DNA from: Talpa occidentalis
Taxonomy: Eukaryota; Chordata; Mammalia; Eulipotyphla; Talpidae
Reading direction: 5' to 3'
Assembly: GCF_014898055.3 (NCBI RefSeq)
Contig: NW_023602073.1
Coordinates: 88,330,678-88,394,677 of the forward strand
Length of the DNA: 64,000 bases
Shown: positions 33,175-44,400 of the stretch, in pieces
Layout: each line of letters starts with the position of its first letter
How positions within the stretch are numbered: position 1 is the first letter of the stretch
The notes under the pieces: model-generated
The model's database searches: none
What the model was told of the DNA's origin: nothing
The model's input: only the letters and a program-made list of their open reading frames with translations
Translations under genes and position numbers: made by a program

Positions 33175-33189
33175 AAAAAAGATATTGTA

Positions 33190-34375
33190 CACATCTAGAT
33201 GATAATATTAGTGAATTCAGATACAACAATAGAAAATATCCATGTCTGTCTCTAAATTTCTTTTGCATTTAAATAAGACCAGTTAATTATATCTCATTGA
33301 AAAGATGATATTGAATAATTTCATAAAGACTTGAAGGGTATAATATTATGATACTGATATTCTAATATATTGCCATACATTATTTCAAAAAGTATATTTT
33401 TAATCATAGAATCATCAATATATTAAGAAAAAATGTCTTGTTTTAATCTAAGTCTATATACAAAGTTATATAAAGTGACTTAACAGTCACTTTCTAAGGA
33501 TTTGATGTTCTCAGTTCTTGTATAAGAGGATTACAAGTTAGCAATGAAAGGATTTGCAGTCTTAGTGACCTATTATTAATTTGTGAATCCTTAACCATTT
33601 TTAGAAGTCATTGAGTTATTCCTTATTTTAAAAGTAGTATCCATTATTTGATGCACACAAAAGAATATACTGAAAACAGTTGCACTAATAAAAAGACAAA
33701 CCAAATTAATAACCAGAATATTCTCTCCTTCTGAATCTATTTCAAAATGCTAACAAATAACCATTAAAATGAAAAACTATGTATCAATTATACTGACAGA
33801 ATATAAATCACTCTTTCCCTCAATGGAACTAAGTAATTACAGAGTTAAGTTCTTGAATAAATTATTATATTAATTTTAATGATTATCAGAAATATTTTTT
33901 TAATTTACAATAATCAACTGTATTCTGATGATGTCCCCATAGACTTTTCAGAATTTGCTCACTGAGGTGACTGTCAGTTTCAAACTGTGTGACCTGTGTA
34001 CGTCAATGCCTTTGATCACATTCCTAGAGAATGTGGGAATAAGAACAAAGTCTAAGTTTTCTATAAAATGATGCCAGGCTCAGGAGGAGCCTGTCACTTC
34101 ACCTGACTCCACACTTTGATCTCTTCCCACCATAGTCAAATCAGAGCTTGTAATTAAATGCTTGGATCTCTTCTGGTCAAACACAAATTCAAGATTGTTT
34201 AAAAAAATCAGTGACACACCCCAATTTGTAGCAAACAAAACTTTTAGTCAGAATACAACTTCTGAATATAAATGAGCATAAATGTGACACATGTTAAATT
34301 GGCTTACCAGAAGTCAATGCTTCACTTAGCATTATATTTTGCATGACAATTTTATAAGTATAATTTCTAGTATTA
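33190..34375. other. Unassigned AT-rich DNA
   Basis: No element recognised. The stretch 33930-34200 has higher complexity and lower AT than its surroundings, but no ORF. Confidence 0.5.
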
Positions 34376-34379
34376 ATAC

Positions 34380-34610
34380 TTGCTTTATTCCCCTTCAAAG
34401 TACTATAATTTTTATCTGATTTAATTACTTCCTCTAGGAAGTCTTCTCTAACCCCACAAAGAACTCACAACCCTCTTTGTATGATGCTAGCTAGTATCTA
34501 GTATACAAATTTATTGTAATTTTTGTAATCCTTTATCCACCAAACATGTTATATTGCTAGTATTTTTTAATAGATTGCAATTTCTTGAGAGCACCAATGT
34601 GGCAGTAACA
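34380..34610 (+). repeat. L2 3' end
   Basis: 'acttcctctaggaagtcttc' then 'tctaaccccaca' and, later, 'gattgcaatttcttgagagc' follow the L2 terminal region (cctccaggaagcc..tccctga ... gagggcagg). Confidence 0.65.
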
Positions 34611-35106
34611 TACAAATCAGTATTCTTATGTATTCAAATGGCCAAATCATGTTAGTGACAGTAACTTGGTAGAGGTTGACACTTTAAAAAATAGAAATAG
34701 AATGATGAATAAATCCACCCTCTTCTTCCAGCAAATCACATTGATTTAAATTTTTTGAATCTGTTTTTACAGACTAATTAATTTTACTGAAAGTTTATTT
34801 AACAAAGTTTAATTTTAATGAGCAAATAGAGTTTTCCCACTGGTAGAGATAAAAAAATATGATTTACTACATAATTATTTGGTAATTACTTTGTCATCAG
34901 ATATCTTTTTATGAGAAATTTAACTTTATCTCCCATGTAATCTGTTCTATTTAGTTTAACTCTAGATCTCATTATTCTTAGTTTATCAGTTATAATTCAT
35001 TAAAATATTATGCTGATTTCATTAGCAGGTCAAAATCTGTCAGTCAACATTCTAGAAGGCTACAAACATTACATTATTGATCATTTTACTTCTAAATTTC
35101 TCTAGC
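34611..35106. other. Unassigned AT-rich DNA
   Basis: No element recognised. Confidence 0.5.
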
Positions 35107-35119
35107 TAAAACTATGCTA

Positions 35120-35387
35120 GGGCCTCCTGGTGGCACAGGTGGTTGAGCGCCACGCTGTGAAGCTGTCCTCAGCCTCTGAAGCACAGGTTCGATTCTGGCC
35201 GGCCGGCTAGAATCCCATATGGCGAAGCAGACCTCTCCTGTCTCACCCGCTGCTCTCCTCAGCAGTATATTTCATCAGTCTGCCTGTTCTGTTTCCCGCT
35301 CTGTCTCTGGTGAATCCTCTTACCCTCCCGTGCATCTGACCTGTACCCCAGTTCTTATATAAAAATAAATAAATCTTTAAAAATAAA
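35120..35387 (+). mobile_element. tRNA-derived SINE, middle subfamily (copy 14)
   Basis: It starts gggcctcctggtggcacagg. B box ggttcgattctggccggccg. TSD taaaactatgctag (35107-35120) and taaaactattctag (35388-35401). Confidence 0.92.
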
Positions 35388-35401
35388 TAAAACTATTCTA
35401 G

Positions 35402-36526
35402 CAAATCCTCATCAAATATGAAATTTCCTCGTAATGGTTTTATATTTCTTATTAAAATGTTTACTTAATGTATCCTACTTATTTTTTTTTTTTACTTAAA
35501 TAATTACTATTTATCTATATTTTTTTCTTGGTCTCATTTGCACAGACACCATAGGAATATAGTGAATTTTGAATATTTTAAACACTTAGCAGTTCAGTTG
35601 CATATCAAAGTCACACAAAGAACTTTACAAAAATGGGAATCAGATGAGTAAACGGTATTTTGAAGGAAAGATATGCCATACCCAATGCCAGGGATTACTA
35701 TTACTCTAATAGCACTTGGCAGGAGAGAGAGGTTGGAAGCATTGCTCCAGAAAGCAGCACATTCCCATAGTGATATGCTATGAGATATAACCAAGAGCCA
35801 AGATAATGGCCAGATACATGGCAAGATTATTAGAAATAGAAATGTTTAAAATAGGTATAAAGGAAGCTACCCTAATCATTTGACAGAGTAGCTCTGGAGA
35901 CAGTATGAAATTTCACAGGGGAAAAAAATGGTTTGAAGAAGTCAGACAACTACATAGCCAAAGTCTTAATATCATTCATTATGGAAGAACCCATTTCTCT
36001 CTAAGGACTCAGTGTTTCCCTTGGAAGATTTCATGGGAGGAGAGTTCAAGCCTGCTACCATGAACTACTTCAGTTAGTACTCGCAGCCTGCTCTCACAGG
36101 CTATTAAAAGTATGTTTTTCTAAAGTACACCCTTAAAAAAAACCATGAACTAACATATCATCTGCTTAAAATTAAAGCTGTTTGAGAAAAATGTGTGTAT
36201 TTTTAAAATATTTACATATATAATACCAAATACCATGCTCTAAGCCAGTGCCTTTTTTCAAATTAAATGAGTTGCAAGTTCTAAATTTTGATAAATGAGA
36301 AAAAGGTTTTCATTTTTCTGTCATTCTGGCCACATGCATTAGAACAACATAGTATGTAAAAAATACAGTTAAAAATTGTAAATGCAGTATATAGTAAAAG
36401 TATTCAATATTTAAATATGGCATTATTTTTCCTGTTCAAGAAAAAAGAAATGATAATTTACCAAAATTAGTTGCATATAAAGTTCATTTTAGTTTTTCAT
36501 TAAGAAACAGTTCTCTAACTTGTCCT
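35402..36526. other. Unassigned AT-rich DNA
   Basis: The minus-strand ORF 35594-35824 has no recognised domain. Nothing else identified. Confidence 0.5.
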
Positions 36527-36546
36527 TGCTATAAGTACTTTTTAAA

Positions 36547-36825
36547 AAAAGATTTAGTTTACTTATTTATGTATACAAGAGCTGGGCTATAGGCCAGAGG
36601 TGTGGTGGTCAGGGATGGGGATGAGAGGATTCACCAGAGGCAGAGTGGGGAGCAGAACAGATAGGCTGACTGAAATACACTGCTGAAGGGAGCAGCAAAC
36701 AAGACAGCAGAGGTCTGCTGTGCCATGTAGGTCATCTCCATAGCCCGGGATCGAACTCCTGCTGCAGAGGCTGCGGATAGCTTCATAATGCTGAGATGTA
36801 ACCCCTTGAGGCACCTCGGAGTCCA
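36547..36825 (-). mobile_element. tRNA-derived SINE, older subfamily (copy 15)
   Basis: Antisense. TSD tgctataagtactttt (from 36527) and tgctactagtattttt (from 36826). It lies head-to-head with copy 16, 116 bases away. Confidence 0.88.
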
Positions 36826-36941
36826 TGCTACTAGTATTTTTTATATGAAAGTGACCTGTTAAGTAACTGTGATTGAATATTTTGAAACAGAAGGATATAA
36901 GTTAAAAAAATTAAAAATTTTGAAACATTAATCAACAAATA

Positions 36942-37235
36942 GGGCCTCCATGGTGGCGCCAAGGGGTTAAGCATCACACTATGAAGCAATCCGCAGCCTC
37001 TGCAGCAGGAGTTCGATCCCCGGCTGGCCAGAGAGAAACCCACATGCAAAGCAGACCTCTCCTGTCTTGCCCACTGCTCCCCTCAGCAGTGTATTTCACT
37101 TAGTCTGCCTGTTCTGTTCCCCACTCTGTTTCTGGTGAATCCTCTCACCACCTCCCACCCCACATCTCTGGCCTGTACCCCAGCTCTTGTATGCATAAAT
37201 AATCTTTAAAAAAAAAAAAGAGAAAAAAAAATAAT
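36942..37235 (+). mobile_element. tRNA-derived SINE, older subfamily (copy 16)
   Basis: It starts gggcctccatggtggcgcca. B box agttcgatccccggctggcc. Ends in 'cataaataatctttaaaaaa'. No clean TSD seen. Confidence 0.88.
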
Positions 37236-39045
37236 TATTCACATTTACAAACAATTGCATTCACAAAGTATAATTGACCAAACAATGGCTGAAATAAGCA
37301 TGCTTCAGAGAATAACAACTGTAGGGCAATCACTGTAATTGTATTACAAGAACAAGAAAAATAAAATCCTGTCACAGTGAAGTGCTATCCCCAGGGTAAA
37401 AATGGTACCTATTATAGTTTCAATGTAAATATATGAGAGTGCAGTCCATTGACTGAGAAAAACATGCCTTCCCACCAAACCCTAATGTAACTTTAAATGG
37501 GCACTTTAATTCAGGAAAAGGATGTTATCACAACATTAATATATAAAATAACAGTGATTATTCCCCTGGTCACACATTAATCATCAAAAAATTCAAGAAA
37601 TTATCCTAATAAAATAAAAGTAAAGTATTTTACTTTAGCATTTTATATATAGGGGAAAATTAGATAAATTCAGAAAGTAATTTTCACATCTCAAATTTAA
37701 TATTTTACTGAGAGGTCACCTTTGGTTTTTTTGACTAGTCTCTCCATTAGTGTATTTAAAATAAATAAAAATTTCATTAATGCATTTAGAAACATTTCTA
37801 AAATGAATTTATTTATATTACATTTCTTGTATATGTCCATTTAAAATGTGAAAAAGACTACCTTTTATTAAAACATTTTGGGGTTGATTTACCCCAATCT
37901 ATCCCTGTCAAGTTTTATTATACTGCCAAGATGTCACTTTCACTTATTTCACTTATTTCAAAATGGATACCATAAACGATATTGATAGTTCTGCTGATTA
38001 TTACATTGGTTTATTCCTTTAAGATCATACTATCACTTTAAAGTTCATGTAAACCTGTATAACATATACTTCATATTGAAAAATTGATGTTTCAATGATA
38101 CGTACTTTTGTCTTCCTGATCTCCATTTTGTCTTTCTGATCTGTTAAACTCGAATAGCATTAACATTAAATAGCTAACATATCTACATCTATAAAATACT
38201 TCAGCTTAAAAGAAACTCAGTTTATAATTCCAACCTCACTCTAGCCTGGATATGTGTGAATGTGAGTTATTTTTAAAACTTTTTCTTAAATCTTGATGGT
38301 TTCATTGTAGATACCAAGGGAACAAAAGTCAAATTTCTTGTATTTCTACTTTTCTCATTCTCTCTCTTTAGATACAACTCTCTCTTTCTTTCCAGGGATA
38401 GTCACAGAAATGACAGAGAGATGAGAGTAGTCCCATAGATAATTACATTCTGTCCCCAGAGAAACAGAAATGCTTTCACCGTAATTCTGAGTTCTTCCAG
38501 GCTTCTTTTTAACTCAAAAGAATGACCAATAATAAACTCAGTGACTATGGTAACCAACTTAATTCACCTAATCATCAGCAATCAACTTGATAAATGTTAT
38601 TTTCAGTATATTTAGTGGTATAATTATGTACTTTTTTTTTGTATTTACAAGTCAATGCACTCAGCGAGCACTTTTCTTTCTAAGCTGCTTATTCTATAGA
38701 GACAAAAACTTGACTAGTGTATGAATCCCCTTTGAATTTTTTTTTTTTTGCTTTTACCATTACTCCTCTTAACTATAGCTCCAAGATGAAATAATTTACT
38801 CATCAACATATTAGGCAAAATTCAGTTATCTGAAACAGTAAGAGAAATGTATAATTCTTTTGAATTGAAACATTTTGAACACAAATAACAGTTAATTCTC
38901 TTGCTACAAAAGGACACAAAACACTCTATTCTATACATGTGATGGAAAGAATGTCACTTTAGAGCTACCGGGGTGACTTATCTAGTGTTATGAGGTAGGT
39001 ATTTTACTCCCATTTTAAATATAAAATAATGATCGTAAGACTGGA
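37236..39045. other. Unassigned AT-rich DNA
   Basis: No ORF of note. A weak MIR-like phrase (atgaggtaggtattttactc) is at 38989-39008. Minor local duplications occur, such as the near-repeated ttgtcttcctgatctcc / ttgtctttctgatctg near 38108-38145. Confidence 0.5.
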
Positions 39046-39060
39046 AAAAATATATTCCCA

Positions 39061-39321
39061 GGGCCTCCTCGGTGGCTCAGGGGTTAAAGTCTCAGCACTA
39101 AGAAGCTATTGGCAGCCATTGCAGCATGAGTTCGATCCCCGGCCAGGTATCTAATTCACATGGTGCAACAGACCTCTCCTGTCTCACTCAGAGCTGCCCT
39201 CAGCAGTGTATCTCATTAGATCCACCTGTTCTGCTCCCCACTCTGTCTCTGGTGAATCCTCTCAACCCCTGCACCTCTGGCCTATACCCCAGTTCTTGTA
39301 TGCACAAATAAATAAATCTTA
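39061..39321 (+). mobile_element. tRNA-derived SINE, older subfamily (copy 17)
   Basis: It starts gggcctcctcggtggctcag. B box gttcgatccccggccagg. TSD aaaaatatattccca / aaaaatatatatacccag around 39046-39060 and 39322-39339. Confidence 0.9.
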
Positions 39322-39339
39322 AAAAATATATATACCCAG

Positions 39340-40870
39340 TGCCTGACACATAATTATGTGCTGTAAATGAGACAGGAAAAGGAAGAGAGAACTATCATAA
39401 TGCAATAGTTACTCTCTGAAGTCAAATGATCCCATTTCCTCTCTTCAGTCCTCCCTTATTCACTTCTCTAGTACTACAATAACCTCATAAACTTGAGCTT
39501 CTCTGCTTAACCGCAAGTTTCTCAAAATTAGTGGAGTCTCTAGATTTGCAGCCTCTTGACAGCCTGATAGGTAGTCAATAATTTGATGGATTCTATGATG
39601 TCCAAATGGTTTTATTTAGAAACGTCAGCCAGAAAGCCAAGCTTGCTTTACCTACTCCCTACATCTGATTTAAGCCCAGGATTTGGGTTGGAATGTTTGA
39701 AAATGACTGACAAGATGAAACAAGTCCAGTTCCCTAGGAATGGTAATGATGTCTATTTCTATATTAATGTTTTATTTTCTCTATCTTCCCCCTGAACTCA
39801 GGAAAGTAGGAACACTTTGTTTTAAGCAAACACTAAATTCCCTCTACAATGGTATTTGGTTGCTGCTCTTTAGATGGATATTATTTTTAGATGTTTAGAT
39901 TACAGATGTTTAGATTACAGACTTGTCTCAATAAATTGAAGGAGAGAAAAACTCAGCTTACAAGGTACATTCTTCCCCATGCTTTTGAACATCATAAAGA
40001 TACAGACTCTTCTAGAAAACATGACATCATAAGTCTGTGAAATATTATTGTGTACATGAAGTTTATTGAAAGGGTTCTTGGGATCAGTACCTATGAGAAG
40101 ATATGGGAAGCCAATTGGGAAAATGATATCAGGTGATGAACTTGCAATAAAGGACTGATGAATTCACAAGGAGGTTTAGATCTAGATTGGCCTCCAGAAT
40201 TGAGGAAAGGCCTGGCCTCTGTATCCTGCATCAGTAGTCACTGAATGTAGTTTGCTCCTTTAGGTAAGGCTGCTTGCTCTCTATTTGCTGAGAGTAATTG
40301 CTGCGGAGGCACTGAGCTGTGAGCTATTGGTAGTCAACATAGTTGGCATTTTGGAAAATAAGTGCTTCATCCAAAAGATAAAATATGAGTAGAAGGCTGC
40401 AAAATTCTCTATCTACTGCTAACCAATTGTCATTTACTTTCTGTGTTTCAGAATAAACTATTTTATAAAAATTGGGGAGAGAAGAGCATACATATTAAGA
40501 CTTCACAGTCTTTGTCATAGTGACATTTTGGTAAATTTACCAGGTGAAAATATAACAGTCCCACAGAAGAAATATCTTCCTTAACCTATACCACAAACTA
40601 TTGTGGGTAGCAGGGAACAACCTGTAAATAAGACAAGATCACAAAACTTGCTGTTCTTTAGTATTTAGAGTAGCAGAGATTTCTGACCATATAACAGCAG
40701 TAAGAAGGCTGATTATGGTGAATATTATTGAAAGACTTGGAAAATAGGTCAGAAGTGCCTATAAAATTATGAGCACTCTACATATCAGAAACCAATAAAC
40801 CTAAGACTATAATGTAAACTTACTGTCATATCTTACTGCCCATGCTGGTATCTTCAATTCTTGTTCATTG
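39340..40870. other. Unassigned DNA
   Basis: Contains a perfect 15-base tandem duplication (agatgtttagattac) at 39889-39918. The plus-strand ORF 39583-39795 has no recognised domain. Confidence 0.5.
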
Positions 40871-40874
40871 TTAA

Positions 40875-40932
40875 CTTTTTCATGTCACTAGTAACCCTCT
40901 TTCTTCCATGTAAATTTTTTCTGCCTATGGCA
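40875..40932. repeat. Inverted repeat arm (partner 41578-41635)
   Basis: 58 bases from ctttttcatgtcact to ctgcctatggca are the reverse complement of 41578-41635, apart from a short mismatched patch and one indel. Confidence 0.85.
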
Positions 40933-41577
40933 GGGTTTCCAGCTGTGCAGACTCCAATGTACAGACTCCTGCACATTAGTCTCACGGGATGTTCAAAGAA
41001 AGAACAGCTCTATGGGCAAATATGACTAGGAAATGCACCACTCCAAAATCCCCCTTGCAGTTTGCAGTTTGGATATGAATGCCTCCAGAAGCCTACTTTT
41101 GTTTTGTTTTTTAACCTCCTCCTGTCCCAAAGTTACATAATATTACCATTCCTCTTCATACAACCCTCATTAACATTCTAAAGGAATCACGTCTTGGAGA
41201 ACTCAAGCTGGAACATACTTCTCCATATAATGCTATAGAAAAAAAATAGTGCAATTATTAAACATACTATTTTGTCAAGACAGAATCAAAATAAACTTTT
41301 AGGTGGATAAATTTTACTGAAATTCTTCTGTGGGAGAGATACAAAAAGCAACTGCAACTTGAAAATCAACAAAATAGTTTCTATGTCAATGAGTTAGATG
41401 TAACCACTGACTCATTTTCTTATCTATTCAAAATAATCAATTAAAACAACATTATTTACTTTTTTCATAGGTTTTAAATTTAATTTCCAGAATGTCTATT
41501 TATATATCACTGTAGAAAATCTAGAAAGACCTTTCTGAGTTTGGACAAGATGCTAGTCATAACAAACTGACAAAACA
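40933..41577. other. Unassigned DNA between inverted repeat arms
   Basis: The 40935-41220 part is less AT-rich than its surroundings and could be a decayed retroelement, but I recognise no family. Confidence 0.45.
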
Positions 41578-41635
41578 TGCCATAGGCAGAAAAATTTACA
41601 TGGAAGAAAGAGGGCTATGCAGTGACATGAAAAAG
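41578..41635. repeat. Inverted repeat arm (partner 40875-40932)
   Basis: It sits just inside the leader side of the minus-strand LTR that starts at 41669. It may be ERV leader, or host DNA brought next to the LTR by a rearrangement. Confidence 0.85.
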
Positions 41636-41649
41636 GAATTCAATTCCAG

Positions 41650-41667
41650 CTTCAGCTGGGCGCCAAA
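41650..41667 (-). promoter_or_regulatory. Candidate retroviral primer-binding site
   Basis: On the minus strand the LTR end ...CTACAACA is followed by GT and then TTGGCGCCCAGCTGAA. The TGGCGCCCA start fits a lysine-tRNA-type primer-binding site, but later bases differ from the usual sites I know, so the tRNA is uncertain. Confidence 0.55.
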
Positions 41668-41668
41668 C

Positions 41669-42134
41669 TGTTGTAGAGCAACCCCGATACAAAACAGGGT
41701 GCCTGACTGTGGGTCTTCACCCACGCACTTAAAAGGACTTATCAATGCTCTACTGCAGGCACACGCGAAAGGTTAATAAAAGGTTTATTTACAAGGGAAA
41801 GGGAAATGAGGAAATGTACAGCTCAGGGAGAAAAGTGGGAGACAAAGTTTTAAATGAGTCCTACCCAATCCGCCGATCAGGAATCCCAAAATGGCGCTCT
41901 GAGAGCTGGCTGCAAGCCAGGAGCTGTGTAGCCAGGAGGAGAGTGACAGCAAGCCAGCCCAAGGCCCACGTGTTTGGTTTTTATACCCAACCTGGCTGCT
42001 TAACTCCACCCTCAGGTCCCAGCCACCCTCCCTTTGGTGGTGATGGGATTTGTCCTGATGGCTTTAGTCTGGAGTGGGGGTGGAGTCCACAAAGCCTGTA
42101 TGGGATTAGCTCAGGACATCCTTTCCCCCTAACA
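41669..42134 (-). mobile_element. ERV LTR, 466 bp, with TATA and poly(A) signals
   Basis: On the minus strand it begins TGTTAGGGGG and ends CTACAACA. A TATAAAAA box (plus 41978-41985) and AATAAA (plus 41784-41789) are spaced as expected for U3-R-U5. A primer-binding-like site follows, so this would be the 5' LTR of a provirus whose interior is lost. The GC content and CpGs are above the local background, suggesting it is not very old. No gag, pol or env is found. The ORF at 41745-42215 crosses the LTR and is not a gene. Confidence 0.8.
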
Positions 42135-42139
42135 CAACT

Positions 42140-42715
42140 ACTTCTCTCTTCTGACCTCAGGTTTCACATAGTTAATATAAAGATGACATTACTTACCTTG
42201 GAATTTGTCCTGTAGATTAAATAACATTGATATAGTGAAATAAATTCAATGGGACTACACTGAACAAATAATACTGTTCCTAACCTAGATTTTTTTCTTA
42301 TGCCATATTCATTTTTTTATTCAGGAGAAATGGCAGACTTTCCAATAATCACATGCTTAAAAAAATATTTTTCTTCCAATTTTCTAAGCCTGTGACCCTA
42401 TTTATAGTATAGGCTAGACTCAAAAAAAGACACTGAAAGGGAGACTATTGGAATAGCTTAAATGTGAAAGATGATTGTGGAAAAAGAGCATGAAGATTTC
42501 CCTTTTCTAGAGTTGTTCCTTTTTCTTTGTTTCTTGAAGGTTTCCTTAAAAGAATTCCTTTAGCCACCTTATAATTTTTGACATTTTTTCTGAACACATT
42601 TTTTCAGTAAATTGTAGTTAATCCACAGTAAATGATTTCTACCTATTAACTGGCAATGGATCCATTGCACAGATTGTGCACTGACAACATGGATGCAAAT
42701 TAAATAATAATAAAT
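42140..42715. other. Unassigned DNA
   Basis: No element recognised. Confidence 0.5.
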
Positions 42716-42719
42716 GCAA

Positions 42720-43045
42720 ATTAAAATGTAAAAAGGCATTGCATTTTATTTATCATATTAATAAAAATGAAAAAAGTATAACATGCTGTGTTTGCAAAAG
42801 CTGATATGAGACAAAATTGGTAAAATACAGGGAAGACAATTTGGTAACAGTTAATAAAATTTGAAATTCATTCTTTGACCCAGCAATACCACTTCCAGCA
42901 ATTTTTCTATAGAAATTCTTTCTTTGGGCAAAACATAGCATGTTTCAATGTGCAGCACTCTTGGTTATCATAAAAGTCTAAAAACAGCCTAATTTTTTAT
43001 CACTTGAGAACTTTTAATATTTTGATAGACTTGAAAAGCAGAACA
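42720..43045 (+). mobile_element. Old L1/HAL1-type ORF2 fragment
   Basis: 'acaatttggtaacagttaat', 'tctttgacccagcaatacca' and 'aaaagtctaaaaacagccta' follow the ORF2 C-terminal order, in sense, decayed. Confidence 0.65.
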
Positions 43046-43059
43046 CTATTCATAATTAA

Positions 43060-44400
43060 CTATATGGCCAGAACAGCTAGTAGACAAAAGTTGCCATTTG
43101 GTGACACTGGAAGACAATAAGAGCTTATGGGGGCTAGATGGAGAAAGGATGGAAATTGTGTTTTGACAATTTCTTTCAAATGAAGTTTGAGAAGATGTTT
43201 TTAAAGTCTTATGCCCCGTGAATCTTACTGGTATTCAAGGAAGGGATTAGAGATAAATATACTAAAGTTACCAGCATATCATTGTTATTTAAACCATTGC
43301 AACATCAAAGTCAGAAAGAGGAGGTAATAATGGAAAATGAGAAGTAACCAGAAAGGTAAAAGATAAACAGGAGAGCGTCTGTCCTGGAATCAAACTGAAG
43401 AAATAGTTTCAAAGAGGAAGATGTGATCAAGGGAGTCAAAGTTGCTGATAGGTAATCTAAGATAAGGACTGGCAAAGGATTCCTGGAACTGGTAACTTAG
43501 AGGTCATCCATAAACTTGACAAGAACAATTCCAATGAAATAATTGAGATGAAATTCTGAGCAGAGCAGTTTCAAAGGAGAATAAGAAGGAAGGAAGTGGT
43601 GACAATAAGTATAGACAACTCTTCAGAGCAGTTTCAATTTAAATGGGTTCTGAGAAATGAGATGGGGTGAGACACAAAGATCAAAGACGATATGTGGGAT
43701 TTTTTTTAAAAGTGATTAGTAGTTTTTAAACATATCATTGGGAATAATCCAGTAGAGTAGGGAAAATTAAAGATGAGCAGAGAGAAAGGAGAGTTGTGGG
43801 AACAATGCAGGTTAGGGCAGACGAGCACCCGCGCATAAAGCACTCAGTGAGCCTTGGATGGAACACAGCTCATTTGTACTGCAAAGACTGAATACAGAGT
43901 TTGGGAGTACAAATATATGTAATTGTATGTAGCTTAGGAAATGGAATTTCTTTTGTTTTTGCTTGTTTTTCTCAGTAAAATAACAAGTTTTAACAGTTAG
44001 TAACTGAGAGTGAGGAGGTAGAAGTGGAGTTGGAGATTGGAGGGGAAGCTGTGAACTGTCTAATAAAGTGAATTAATTGGAGGAAAGGGGTGGGATTGCT
44101 GGGTGTACTAAGGACCCCTTTATATTTAGTTACAAATTTAAGAGAGTCTATCCACAGGGAACAGATGGCTCTCCCTGCCATGCTGTTGGAATTTGTGTAA
44201 AGACACAGAAAATACCACATGAAGACACAGGGAGATTGTAGTGATGCATCTACAAGTCAAGGGATACCAAAGATTACTAGTGCTCACAAGAAGCTAGGAG
44301 AGAGAGGTATGAGACAGATTCTCCCACAGAGTCCTCAGAAGGAATAAATTCTACTGATATATTGATCTTGGACTTGTAGCTTTCAGAAGTGTGAGGGGGA
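43060..44400 (+). repeat. Ancient L2-like repeat, copy 1
   Basis: Text such as 'tgatcaagggagtcaaagtt' + 'gctgataggtaatctaag', 'cttgacaagaacaattcc' and 'gtatagacaactcttcagag' matches a long, ancient mammalian repeat that I associate with L2. The block at 50385-52430 holds an overlapping copy. Family name less certain than the repeat status. Confidence 0.6.

Noticed and set aside
32731..33192. Long ORFs on both strands over SINE copies (also 31480-31833, 61759-62238, 61983-62498, 58640-59068)
   Set aside because: They translate the SINE and its tails. The same peptides recur at every copy in both orientations, as expected for GC-rich SINE sequence without stops.
41745..42215. 156-codon ORF as a viral or host gene
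   Set aside because: It spans an LTR antisense to its own TATA and poly(A) signals and has no retroviral protein motif.
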